NCBI GenBank assembly: GCA_013791585.1 | Contig: VMTK01000021.1 | Location: 1 to 34,899 of the forward strand | Source of the DNA: Candidatus Falkowiibacteriota bacterium | GTDB taxonomy: Bacteria; Patescibacteriota; Patescibacteriia; Patescibacteriales; VMTK01 | Direction: 5' to 3' | DNA length: 34,899 nt | Shown: positions 16,763 to 24,104 of the stretch, piece by piece | Position numbering within the stretch: position 1 is the stretch's first letter | How the letters are laid out: every line of letters starts with the position of its first letter | Notes under the pieces: model-generated | What the model was told of the DNA's origin: nothing | The model's input: only the letters and a program-made list of their open reading frames with translations | Database searches by the model: none | Translations under genes and position numbers: made by a program

Positions 16763-17509
16763 ATGAAAATTATGAACAAAAAAACATTAGGCATTATCCT
16801 GGCCGTCTTAGCCGTTGCCATTGCCGGAATGGTTTTTTTCGGCTCTAAGAAAGATTTTTTTACCGGAGAAGGCAAGGGCATCGGAGAAGCCGGGAGAAAG
16901 AGCATTATGGACGCGGCGAGAGAGCAGGGTCAAATAGCTCCCAGTAAAACAGATGCCGCCAAGGAATGCGAAAAATCAACGGAGCAAGGTGATAAAGATA
17001 TGTGTTACGGGATGATGGCTTTTTATTATCGCGATGTGAGTTTTTGCAAATTAGTAAAAGATGCTGAAATAAAAGAGAAGTGTAATAAGGAAAATATTGA
17101 AGAATGGTACAACAATGCCGGGAAAGGCGCGGCGGCATCGCTATTCATGCCCGGCGGATTAATCCCAGGCGGAGCCGGAGGCGGAATTGAAGGCGTAGGA
17201 AATATTAAAAACGCGGAACCTGAAAATATTCCTTCCGATGCGTCCGGCCAATCCGGACAAATCATTGAGCCAAGCGGAAACATGACTGATGAGATTTACA
17301 TAGAGGTCCTGGCCAAGTCCAGCTATTACGCGCAAAAAAGTCCGGAGCTTTTTGCTTCGCGCATAAAGGCTTTATATGAGCAGTATGGCATAACCGAAGA
17401 GGATGTTAGCGCTTACGGGGAGGAATTGAACGAAGATCCTCAGAATGCCGGAGAAATCGGGCTAAGGTATCTGCAGCGAGCGCAGGAATTGCAGGCAATC
17501 GGGGAATAG
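16763..17509 (+). CDS. Membrane-anchored Cys-containing hypothetical protein
   Basis: 248 residues; no family recognised. One N-terminal membrane segment (about 8-27) anchors it, with the rest probably outside. A first domain has four cysteines (C69, C81, C95, C107) with spacing typical of small extracytoplasmic helical modules stabilised by disulfides (CYGMMAFYYRDVSFC). A Gly/Pro-rich linker (about 117-170, including MPGGLIPGGAGGG) leads to a helical C-terminal domain (about 178-248) ending in LRYLQRAQELQAIG. ATG 16772 (residue 4) is an alternative start. The gene has its own promoter and a strong terminator about 70 bases after the stop, so it is monocistronic. Confidence 0.82.
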   Translation: MKIMNKKTLGIILAVLAVAIAGMVFFGSKKDFFTGEGKGIGEAGRKSIMDAAREQGQIAPSKTDAAKECEKSTEQGDKDMCYGMMAFYYRDVSFCKLVKDAEIKEKCNKENIEEWYNNAGKGAAASLFMPGGLIPGGAGGGIEGVGNIKNAEPENIPSDASGQSGQIIEPSGNMTDEIYIEVLAKSSYYAQKSPELFASRIKALYEQYGITEEDVSAYGEELNEDPQNAGEIGLRYLQRAQELQAIGE

Positions 17510-17576
17510 GAAAACGAACGCGAGAGTCAGGTTTTGCGATGAAGCGAAGTGGAAAAATTAAAATCATTAAACAGTT

Positions 17577-17613
17577 TAAGCAAAAGCTCGCTATCAATAG
17601 CGAGCTTTTGCTT
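17577..17613. terminator. Strong bidirectional intrinsic terminator
   Basis: A perfect 16-bp stem joins 17578-17593 and 17598-17613 (arm AAGCAAAAGCTCGCTA) around the tetraloop TCAA, with short A/T runs in the arms. It ends the preceding gene. The 300-base gap 17510-17809 holds this terminator and the duplicated promoter element; otherwise nothing recognisable. Confidence 0.85.
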
Positions 17614-17748
17614 GCGATTATAACGCGGAAAATCAGAAATAATTTATGTTATTCGCGGCTTTTGGCAATATCAAAAATTTAACCTCTCCCGTGGATTATT
17701 TAATCCAAAATAACACAATGTTCGGAACAATGCGGATCAATACTTACC

Positions 17749-17779
17749 CTTGATTTATCAGGGTGAAAAATGGTAGAGT
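17749..17779 (+). promoter_or_regulatory. Promoter element, second copy of the duplicated 31-mer
   Basis: Identical to 12305-12335: TTGATT (17750-17755), 18-base spacer, TG-extended TAGAGT (17774-17779). Transcription would start near 17786, 24 bases before the Cys-rich mini-gene. Confidence 0.65.
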
Positions 17780-17809
17780 GATTATATAAATAAGAAATAA
17801 ATAAATTTT

Positions 17810-17962
17810 ATGCACCACGATATTGAAGCGGATTATAAAGAAGCATGCCAAAATGAAGAAAAGCAATGCCGGCATTGCGATAGTTTTCAAAACGGCTATT
17901 GCAAAGAATTGGAGCAGAAAGTGCTACCTGTGGGGCATTGTGATTTTTTTAGGTCGGTGTAG
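17810..17962 (+). CDS. Tiny Cys-rich protein, probable metal-binding knuckle
   Basis: 50 residues from ATG 17810 to TAG 17962. Five cysteines (C13, C20, C23, C31, C44) include CRHC, then GYC and HCDFF, a C-x2-C-x7-C-x12-C arrangement suited to one zinc ion or a small iron-sulfur cluster. The N-terminus is His/Asp/Glu-rich (MHHDIEADY). It lies 31 bases after a clear promoter and before a terminator at 18101, so it is probably expressed. A partner or target cannot be named. A run of nine Gs directly follows the stop codon. Confidence 0.7.
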   Translation: MHHDIEADYKEACQNEEKQCRHCDSFQNGYCKELEQKVLPVGHCDFFRSV

Positions 17963-17982
17963 GGGGGGGGATTAATAAATAT

Positions 17983-18057
17983 ATGCCAATACAAAAAACG
18001 AACAAAAAATTAAAGCTAAAACATACGACTATAAGGGCGCGAAGAGAAAAAAATTAA
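17983..18057 (+). CDS. Possible 24-residue basic peptide
   Basis: ATG 17983 to TAA 18057 encodes a very Lys/Arg-rich 24-residue peptide (MPIQKTNKKLKLKHTTIRAR...). It sits between the Cys-rich mini-gene and the terminator, on the same transcript. There is no Shine-Dalgarno. It may be a real micro-protein or a chance reading frame. Confidence 0.25.
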   Translation: MPIQKTNKKLKLKHTTIRARREKN

Positions 18058-18100
18058 TCAATAGGTTTGCTCGCAGATAAAAATGTGGATAAGTATTGTA

Positions 18101-18127
18101 AAAATGGCTTAAACAAGCCATTTTTTA
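18101..18127 (+). terminator. Intrinsic terminator before lexA
   Basis: A 10-bp stem joins 18101-18110 (AAAATGGCTT) and 18115-18124 around the loop AAAC, followed by a T-rich tail. Confidence 0.88.
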
Positions 18128-18131
18128 TTAC

Positions 18132-18160
18132 TTGACAGTCATGTTTTAGTCATATATAAT
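18132..18160 (+). promoter_or_regulatory. Consensus sigma-70 promoter of lexA
   Basis: TTGACA (18132-18137), exactly 17 bases, TATAAT (18155-18160). The expected start is near 18167, one to two bases before the ATG at 18169, so lexA should be translated from a leaderless message. The overlapping AT-rich dyad CATATA ... TATATG (18151-18171) could be an autoregulatory operator. Confidence 0.9.
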
Positions 18161-18168
18161 ATAGTTAT

Positions 18169-18819
18169 ATGATAAAAAGTATCACTCCAAAACAAAAAAA
18201 AGTCTTAGAAATTATATATAATAATATAGAATTAACAGGCTTTCCTCCTACTTTAGCCGATTTAAAGAATGAATTAAATGTATCATCCAATCAGGCGGTT
18301 TTAAATTATTTAGAGACTCTTGAAAAAAAAGGGTATATTGAACGGGTAGAAGGGCAGGCAAGGGGAATAAAAATAATGCCATTAGGTTATAAAATTTTAA
18401 ATAAAGATCAACTGGTTCCTGTGGTTGGCGAAAGCGCGGCTGGCCCTTTTTTTGAAACGTTAGAAGCTACACAATTTAATTGGACAACATTACCCGGAGA
18501 AGTTTTAAATAACAAAAAAATTAAACAATCCGAAGAAGTTTTTATTATTAAAGTTCGCGGCGACTCAATGATTAATGCAGGCATAAATGATGAAGACATG
18601 TTGTTGGTTAAAAAAACTAGAGAGTTTAAGTCAGGCGATATTGTTGTTGCCAGAAGTGATGACGGCACAACTGTTAAAAGATTTGTTGCTGAGCCGGATG
18701 GACGAGCATATTTAAAGCCGGAAAATCCTGCTTATAAAAATATTCCAATTTTTGAAGAAACAATTTTTGAAGGTAAAGTTATTATAAATTTAAGTCAAAT
18801 AAACCCCGCACCAAAATAA
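18169..18819 (+). CDS. lexA: LexA-type repressor / S24 autoprotease
   Basis: 216 residues, typical for LexA. The N-terminal winged helix (about 1-70) has the family pattern TPKQKKVLEIIYNNIELTGFPPTLADLKNEL and SNQAVLNYLETLEKKGYIER. The self-cleavage site A91-G92 lies in GESAAGP, and the catalytic Ser-Lys pair is S133 (RGDSMI) and K170 (TTVKRF). In the classical model RecA filaments trigger self-cleavage and de-repress the target genes. It has its own consensus promoter and is followed 57 bases later by the restriction-methylase fusion gene, with no terminator between, so it may control that locus as well as or instead of a general SOS response. Confidence 0.95.
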   Translation: MIKSITPKQKKVLEIIYNNIELTGFPPTLADLKNELNVSSNQAVLNYLETLEKKGYIERVEGQARGIKIMPLGYKILNKDQLVPVVGESAAGPFFETLEATQFNWTTLPGEVLNNKKIKQSEEVFIIKVRGDSMINAGINDEDMLLVKKTREFKSGDIVVARSDDGTTVKRFVAEPDGRAYLKPENPAYKNIPIFEETIFEGKVIINLSQINPAPK

Positions 18820-18865
18820 TTTTAAAATCGGGTTCTTGTTTTAATAAAATTTAGCGGTGCGGGGT
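18803..18865. repeat. Inverted repeat spanning the lexA stop and the leader of the next gene
   Basis: ACCCCGCACC (18803-18812), in the last lexA codons, is the exact reverse complement of GGTGCGGGGT (18856-18865), just before the next ATG at 18877. In the transcript this gives a 10-bp GC-rich stem closing a 43-base AT-rich loop that contains the lexA stop codon. It could couple or limit translation of the downstream restriction gene. Confidence 0.65.
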
Positions 18866-18876
18866 AAAATAAAAAT

Positions 18877-20820
18877 ATGAGCAATATAAAATTAACAAGC
18901 GAAATTTTAAATAAAATTTTTAAAGATTCGTCTATTCAATACGGCTTAAGGGAGTTTGATAATATTAGGCCTGATCAAGTGTTAGAAATTTTTGAAAAAG
19001 AAAAAGGAAAATTTTATATAAAATGTTTAAAAAGAAATAAAGATATTTTACTTGTTAATGAAGAAAAAAATATAACAAAACCCGAAGAAGCAATTCGGCA
19101 GCTTTGGATTTATAAACTTAAAAATTTTTATAATTATCCCTTAGATAGAATTGATTTAGAAAAAGACATAAGATTCGGCCATGAAATACATTCCAAAGCG
19201 GCTGACATAATAATATACAGGAAAGACAAGGAAACGCCGGTTATAATTATTGAAACTAAAAATCCTTCTGAAAAGAAAGGTCTTGATCAGCTTAAAACCT
19301 ATATTAATTCCGAAGGAGCGCCGATTGGCGTTTGGTCAAACGGTATGGAAAAAGTTGTTTTATATCGGTCATACCCGAGAGAATTTCAAACCCTTAGAGA
19401 CTTGCCAAGAGCTGATCAAACGATAGAAGATATTTTGGATGAAAAATTAACGCTTGCCGACCTTAAAAAAAGTTATAACTTAGTAAAGATTTTGAAAATA
19501 TTAGAAGAGTTGGTTTTGGCTGGAGCAGGCGTTGATTCTTTTAATGAAATATTTAAATTAATTTACGCTAAGCTTTTTGATGAAAAAGAAGCGAAAAAAC
19601 GAAAAGACAATGAGCTTTTATTCCGCCAGTCCAAAGACGCGAAAATTACTTTTGACTCAATAAACAAACTTTTTCTAGGAGCGGTTAAGGAATGGCCGGG
19701 CGTTTTTTCAGAGCATGAAAAAATAGAGCTGACGCCGAATCATTTATCAATCTGCGTGGCTGAATTTGAAAAAATAAAATTATTAGATTCTGATTTGGAA
19801 GTAATTGACGCGGCCTTTGAGCATCTTTTGCCTGATGTTGCCAAGGGTAAAAAGGGACAATATTTTACTCCAAGGCACGCAATAGATATGGCAGTAAAAA
19901 TGCTTAATCCTCGGGACAGGGAATATATTATAGATCCGGCCAGCGGTTCGGGTGGATTTTTAATTCATGCTATGCGTTATGTATGGAATAATGATTTAAA
20001 GCATGCTGAAAAAAGCGTCAAGACCGATTATGCCAGAAAATATATTTACGGAATTGATTTTGATGATAAGCCGGTAAAAATTGCTCGCGCTATGATGCTT
20101 ATTGCCGGCGATGGCAGATCGCATATTTTAAAGCTTAATTCCTTGAATCCAAAAGAATGGCAGGGCGATGAGGGAGAGAAAGAAAACGCAAGAGCCGAGC
20201 TTCGCCAGCGGCTTCATGAGTTTAAAGATTATGACAAAAACGTTGAGAACAAAGAAAATTTTAAACATTTTGATTTTGATATTCTTTTAAGTAATCCTCC
20301 ATTTGCCGGAGAGATTCACGAAACTTCATTGCTAAGGGGGTATGAATTAGCAAAAAATGGCAAGGGGAAATTGCGAAATAAAATGGAGCGCCATATTCTT
20401 TTTATAGAACGTTCATTGGACTTGATAAGGCCGGGCGGGAGAATGGCGATTGTTTTGCCGCAAGGAGTTTTAAATAATACTAACATGGAATATGTGAGAA
20501 ATTATTTATTAGAAAAAGCTAGAATCTTAGCCGTGGTCGGGCTTAATGTAAATACTTTTAAGCCGCATACCGGCACTAAAACCTCTATTTTGTTTTTAAA
20601 GAAGTGGGACGAAAAAGAAAAACCACTAAAAGATTATCCTATATTTATGGCGGTTTCCAAGAAATCCGGCAAGGACAATTCAGGGGACTATGTTTATAAA
20701 AAAGACAAAAAAGGAATTGTCCTTTACAGCCAGCAAGGCAAGAAATATTTAGACCATGATTTGGATGAGATCGCGGAGGAGTTTAGGAAGTTTGCGAAAG
20801 AGCAAAAAATTAATTTTTAA
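18877..20820 (+). CDS. Restriction nuclease domain (HSDR_N-like) fused to N6-adenine DNA methyltransferase
   Basis: 647 residues. The N-terminal about 190 residues fit the HsdR N-terminal PD-(D/E)xK domain: AAD110IIIYR and IIE126TK128NP. The rest is an HsdM-type gamma-class N6-adenine methyltransferase: an N-terminal helical part (about 200-320), GKKGQYFTPR, SAM motif I D353-PASGSGG (353-360), and catalytic motif IV N473-P-P-F476, then a typical GGRMAIVLPQGVL strand. No helicase motor is encoded here or anywhere nearby, yet an HsdS-type specificity subunit lies downstream (22722). The locus thus resembles a compact type I-derived, type IIG/IIB-like system with cutting and methylation in one chain. 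It follows lexA by 57 bases, and the next gene begins eight bases after its stop. Confidence 0.92.
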   Translation: MSNIKLTSEILNKIFKDSSIQYGLREFDNIRPDQVLEIFEKEKGKFYIKCLKRNKDILLVNEEKNITKPEEAIRQLWIYKLKNFYNYPLDRIDLEKDIRFGHEIHSKAADIIIYRKDKETPVIIIETKNPSEKKGLDQLKTYINSEGAPIGVWSNGMEKVVLYRSYPREFQTLRDLPRADQTIEDILDEKLTLADLKKSYNLVKILKILEELVLAGAGVDSFNEIFKLIYAKLFDEKEAKKRKDNELLFRQSKDAKITFDSINKLFLGAVKEWPGVFSEHEKIELTPNHLSICVAEFEKIKLLDSDLEVIDAAFEHLLPDVAKGKKGQYFTPRHAIDMAVKMLNPRDREYIIDPASGSGGFLIHAMRYVWNNDLKHAEKSVKTDYARKYIYGIDFDDKPVKIARAMMLIAGDGRSHILKLNSLNPKEWQGDEGEKENARAELRQRLHEFKDYDKNVENKENFKHFDFDILLSNPPFAGEIHETSLLRGYELAKNGKGKLRNKMERHILFIERSLDLIRPGGRMAIVLPQGVLNNTNMEYVRNYLLEKARILAVVGLNVNTFKPHTGTKTSILFLKKWDEKEKPLKDYPIFMAVSKKSGKDNSGDYVYKKDKKGIVLYSQQGKKYLDHDLDEIAEEFRKFAKEQKINF

Positions 20821-20828
20821 AAATAGTT

Positions 20829-21311
20829 ATGGAGAATGTAGAAAAATTAAATGAAATTAAAGAAAAAGCCGAAGAATATTATAAATCTATTGGAGATATT
20901 TATTGTCCCTACTTAAAAAGAAATGTTAGTTTTAATGCTAAGGGCTTAGATCATATAAAGTTTAAAGAATGGGAAAAAGCGCGTTTAGCATCTGATCAAT
21001 ATTTACGTTTAAAATTTATTAAAGTGACTCCGGAGGTTATTGGTAATACAAATACCTTGCAAGAGTATAAGGAAACAAGATGTTTTGAGCGCCAAAAAAT
21101 AAATTCTCGTTGGGAGCAGAGGATGGTTGATGTAAAATATTATGGCTTTGTAGCGATTATAAAAAAAACTAGAGTTAAAATAATTGTAAAAGAAATAGTA
21201 GGAGGAAATCCTTATTTTTGGAGCGTAATACCGTTTTGGAAATCAAGAAAAAATCCAATTGTTGGACAAATAAAAAAAATCTTCCATGAAGGAGATTTGG
21301 AAACGCAATAA
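20829..21311 (+). CDS. Hypothetical protein, possibly a BECR-fold (RelE/barnase-like) nuclease
   Basis: 160 residues, no secure family. After a helical N-terminus (about 1-20) it has HIKFKEWEKARLASDQYLRL, a helix, then FIKVTPEVIGNT, and later a strand series YGFVAIIKK - RVKIIVKEI - NPYFWSVIPFWKSR. The order of His-containing helix, 'P-x-x-I' turn and three strands ending in a Ser/Pro strand resembles the BECR ribonuclease fold of phage-associated toxins and RelE-like proteins. I regard this as a hypothesis from secondary-structure pattern only. It starts eight bases after the restriction fusion gene, so it is translated from the same message; accessory toxins are common in such loci. No antitoxin is recognised next to it, although the neighbouring DUF4145 protein could be a partner. 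Confidence 0.7.
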   Translation: MENVEKLNEIKEKAEEYYKSIGDIYCPYLKRNVSFNAKGLDHIKFKEWEKARLASDQYLRLKFIKVTPEVIGNTNTLQEYKETRCFERQKINSRWEQRMVDVKYYGFVAIIKKTRVKIIVKEIVGGNPYFWSVIPFWKSRKNPIVGQIKKIFHEGDLETQ

Positions 21312-21339
21312 TATTAATATTTTTATAGGTATTTGTATG

Positions 21340-21400
21340 GGTACTTGTCTACGGTTTTATGATATTTAACCGTGGGAGAGCCAAAGCCCTCACAAGTACC
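21340..21400 (+). ncRNA. Candidate structured RNA with three-way junction
   Basis: The closing stem is GGTACTTGT (21340-21348) with ACAAGTACC (21392-21400), nine perfect pairs. Inside, ACGGTT (21351-21356) pairs with AACCGT (21368-21373), and a second short hairpin (GGG/CCC or GAG/CTC) fits 21374-21391. The result is a three-way junction of 61 bases. It lies in the 206-base gap inside the second restriction locus, upstream of the pRiA4b ORF-3-like gene. It does not match a riboswitch class I know. A DNA-level role as a recombination site is also possible. Confidence 0.4.
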
Positions 21401-21517
21401 GCATAAGTATATTAGCAAAATACAAGTAGTCTGTCAAATATAATAATTTATGCCAATATTAAACAATTTTTTTAAGCCTTTAAGATAAAATTTTAAATTT
21501 TTAAAGTTATCAACAAT

Positions 21518-21970
21518 ATGAAAAACTATATTCTTAAAATTAAATTAACCTGCTTTGACCCGAAAATCTGGCGGGAGATTGAAATTTCTGAGGAAGCTAA
21601 TTTAGATGACCTGCATTTGGCGATTCAGAAAGCGTTTGATTTTTACAACGACCATCTTTATTCTTTTTTTATGGACGGGAAAATGTTGAGAAGCGAGGAG
21701 GAGTACACAATCCGCGAACCGGAAGGCGAGGCCGATCTGAAATCCGGCATGGCCAGATTTAAGGGTTTTACTGACGAGAAAAAAATGAAAGATTTAAATT
21801 TAAAAGTAAAACAAAAATTCATTTATCTTTATGATTTCGGGGATAATTTGGATTTTGAAATTGTGGTGAAAGAAATTAAAAATGTTGATAAATTATTAAT
21901 CAAGCCGAAAGTTATAAATTCGCAGGGAGATGCGCCGGATCAGTATGAGATTAGAGGATGTGAGGAGTAA
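21518..21970 (+). CDS. Plasmid pRiA4b ORF-3-like protein
   Basis: 150 residues. The pattern of the pRiA4b ORF-3 family (PF07929, also called IS1096 TnpR-like) is clear: YILKIKLTCFDPKIWREIEI at the start, then LDDLHLAIQKAFDFYNDHLYSF, and the IYLYDFGDNLDFEIVV strand pair. The family is widespread on plasmids and mobile elements; its molecular function is not established and no catalytic residues are evident. It is short compared with many members and ends soon after the YDFGD segment. It lies between the methylase fusion and the DUF4145 gene in the second restriction locus, after the candidate structured RNA. An AT-rich TATAAT (21439-21444) upstream could give it a separate promoter, though no good -35 is seen. 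Confidence 0.85.
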   Translation: MKNYILKIKLTCFDPKIWREIEISEEANLDDLHLAIQKAFDFYNDHLYSFFMDGKMLRSEEEYTIREPEGEADLKSGMARFKGFTDEKKMKDLNLKVKQKFIYLYDFGDNLDFEIVVKEIKNVDKLLIKPKVINSQGDAPDQYEIRGCEE

Positions 21971-22037
21971 AAATTTTAATTAAATTATTAATATATATTC
22001 ACAGTTTTTTATTGAATTGCTGTGGAGCTAAAAACAT

Positions 22038-22718
22038 ATGGGGAAAGAAAAATATTATCCACCCAAACATGCGACAGGTCAATTTCACTGCCCGCATTGT
22101 AATGTCTACGCCAAGCAGTTTTGGGCGCATATACGAGCGAGGCGTATTTGGGGAGGTACTTTTATGGACAGTTATGTCACTGATTTTAGTGAAGACCTAG
22201 ACAAAAAATGGAATATTTCTAAATGTGAACATTGCGGAGACAAAATAATATGGTTGGATGAAAATATTATTTATCCTAAATTAATTATTGTAAAAAATCC
22301 CAATGAAGATTTAGATGAAGGTATAAAGGCAAATTACATGGAGGCAGCTAAAATTTTTAATGATTCGCCAAGAGCTGCGGCTGCTCTTTTAAGGTTAGCT
22401 TTGCAAAAATTATGCAAGCAACTAGGCGAAAAAGGGAAAGATATTAATGAGGATATTAAAAATTTAGTTAAAAAAGGTTTAAATCCGCAAATACAAAAAT
22501 CTTTAGATATATTAAGAATAAACGGGAATAATGCTGTTCATCCAGGAGAAATTAATCTTGAAGAAAATCAAGAAAAAGTTTTAAAACTTTTTTCTTTGTT
22601 AAATTTTATAGCGGAAAAAATGATAACTGAGTTAAAAGAAATAGATAATTTTTATAATGATCTGCCTAAGAATTCTAGAGAATCTATAGATAAAAGGGAT
22701 GGCAATACAGAATCATAA
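22038..22718 (+). CDS. DUF4145 (HEPN-like) protein with N-terminal zinc ribbon
   Basis: 226 residues. The N-terminal zinc ribbon has two knuckles, C18-P-H-C21 and C63-E-H-C66. The C-terminal domain (about 100-205) fits DUF4145: SPRAAAALLRLALQKLC, a helix pair, and the signature R160-INGNNAV-H168-PGE. DUF4145 belongs to the HEPN superfamily, where conserved Arg and His residues can form an RNase site; the spacing here (R-x7-H) is slightly longer than the classical R-x4-6-H, so activity is uncertain. The gene lies three bases upstream of hsdS and is probably co-translated with it, a common neighbourhood for DUF4145. A role as an abortive-infection back-up or a regulator of the restriction system is an inference. 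Confidence 0.85.
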   Translation: MGKEKYYPPKHATGQFHCPHCNVYAKQFWAHIRARRIWGGTFMDSYVTDFSEDLDKKWNISKCEHCGDKIIWLDENIIYPKLIIVKNPNEDLDEGIKANYMEAAKIFNDSPRAAAALLRLALQKLCKQLGEKGKDINEDIKNLVKKGLNPQIQKSLDILRINGNNAVHPGEINLEENQEKVLKLFSLLNFIAEKMITELKEIDNFYNDLPKNSRESIDKRDGNTES

Positions 22719-22721
22719 TTT

Positions 22722-24086
22722 ATGACCTACTCAATAATCCAAAAATCAAAATTAGAAGAAACAAAACGATTTGATGCTGAATATTATCAGCCGGAGTATT
22801 TGGCGGTGGAAAAAAAATTAAATTCAATTAAAACTAAAACAATTCATGAAGTTGCTAAAAGCGTTGTAAATTTTGGCGCGTATTCATTATGCAACTCTAT
22901 TCAATGGCAAGACAGCGGAGTTCCTTATTTAAATGTCCAAGATATAAAAGAAGGATATATTAATTTAGACGATACAAAATTTATAAGCGAAAAAGTAAAT
23001 GAGATTTTAGAAAAATCAAAAGTTCAAGAAGGTCAAGTTATTTTAACTATGGCAGGGACTATCGGTAATGTTGCAGTAGCGCATAAAATTCCTTTAAAGG
23101 TAAATTCAAATCAAGCAACTGCAAAAATTACATTTAAAAAAGACATATCACCATATTTTATAACAGCATTTTTAAATTCGTATTACGGGAGAAATCAAAT
23201 AATACGGGAAATTGTTAGCAGTGTTCAGCCAAATATTTTTCTTTTTCAAATTAAAAATTTTAAAATTCCCGTTGCTTCAAAAAATAAGCAAAACGAAGTA
23301 GAAAAAATCTATATACGAGGATTAGATGAATTAGAAAATTCAAAATTCCTTTACTCCCAAGCCGAAAACTTGCTTTTAGACGAATTGAAAATTAAAAATT
23401 TGGATTTAGAGGATAAATTAAATTATGTTGTAAAATTGTCAGAAGCGGAAAAATATAAGCGCGAAGACGCGGAATATTTTCAGCCGAAATATAGAAATTT
23501 AATTGAGCATCTTAAAAAGAATTGCAACGGTGTTTTATTGGGAGAAATTGCAAGCATAAAAAAAGGAATAGAGCCCGGAGCCGATGCGTATTTGGATAGC
23601 GGAAAACAATTCATCAGAGTAAGCAGTATGAGTAAATATGGAATCAATGATAATGATCAAAAATATTTGACCGAGGATTTATATAATGAGTTAAAAGAAA
23701 AACATGAGCCGAAGAAAGGGGAAATTTTATTAACAAAAGACGCATCGCCAGGGATTGCTTATGTTTTAAAAAATAATATAGAAGGAATTATATCCGGCGG
23801 GGTTTTAAGATTAAAATTAAAAAATAAAAATATAGAAGGCGAATATTTAGCTTTATGCTTAAATTCTATTGTCGGGCAAATGCACGCCGAACGAGATGCC
23901 GGCGGATCTATTATTAAGCATTGGAAGCCGGAACAAATTAAAAATGTAGTAATTCCTGTTTTGTCAAAACAAATTCAACAAAAAATTTCTTCACTTGTCT
24001 GCGAATCATTTGAAAAAAGAATAAAAGCAAAAGAATTATTAGAAGAAGCAAAAAGAAAAGTTGAGGAGATGATTGAGGGAAATTAA
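22722..24086 (+). CDS. hsdS: Type I restriction specificity subunit (HsdS)
   Basis: 454 residues with two half-domains, as usual for HsdS. Each begins with a similar segment (RFDAEYYQPEY near residue 17 and REDAEYFQPKY near 249). Each then has a target recognition domain: TRD1 with GVPYLNVQDIKEGYI and GQVILTMAGTIGNVAVA, TRD2 with FIRVSSMSKYGI and GEILLTKDASPGIAYVL. Helical spacer segments follow both (about 185-230 and 410-452, the latter EKRIKAKELLEEAKRKVEEM). The two recognition domains differ, so a bipartite asymmetric DNA site is expected. It presumably directs the nuclease-methylase fusion encoded at 18877. The start ATG 22722 is three bases after the DUF4145 stop. Confidence 0.94.
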   Translation: MTYSIIQKSKLEETKRFDAEYYQPEYLAVEKKLNSIKTKTIHEVAKSVVNFGAYSLCNSIQWQDSGVPYLNVQDIKEGYINLDDTKFISEKVNEILEKSKVQEGQVILTMAGTIGNVAVAHKIPLKVNSNQATAKITFKKDISPYFITAFLNSYYGRNQIIREIVSSVQPNIFLFQIKNFKIPVASKNKQNEVEKIYIRGLDELENSKFLYSQAENLLLDELKIKNLDLEDKLNYVVKLSEAEKYKREDAEYFQPKYRNLIEHLKKNCNGVLLGEIASIKKGIEPGADAYLDSGKQFIRVSSMSKYGINDNDQKYLTEDLYNELKEKHEPKKGEILLTKDASPGIAYVLKNNIEGIISGGVLRLKLKNKNIEGEYLALCLNSIVGQMHAERDAGGSIIKHWKPEQIKNVVIPVLSKQIQQKISSLVCESFEKRIKAKELLEEAKRKVEEMIEGN

Positions 24087-24104
24087 TAATTTAATTAAAA
24101 TTTT

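Noticed and set aside
17963-17970. Run of nine Gs after the Cys-rich mini-gene as a phase-variable tract
   Set aside because: It begins at the stop codon, outside any recognised coding region, so length change would not switch a gene; it may also be an assembly artefact.
18151-18171. Classical SOS box at the lexA promoter
   Set aside because: The dyad is AT-rich and matches neither the CTG-N10-CAG nor the GAAC-N4-GTTC consensus; kept only as a possible operator.
21340-21400. Purine riboswitch, hammerhead ribozyme or attC site
   Set aside because: The junction lacks the conserved purine-aptamer and hammerhead core bases, and only one attC-like core word (ATTTAAC) is present.
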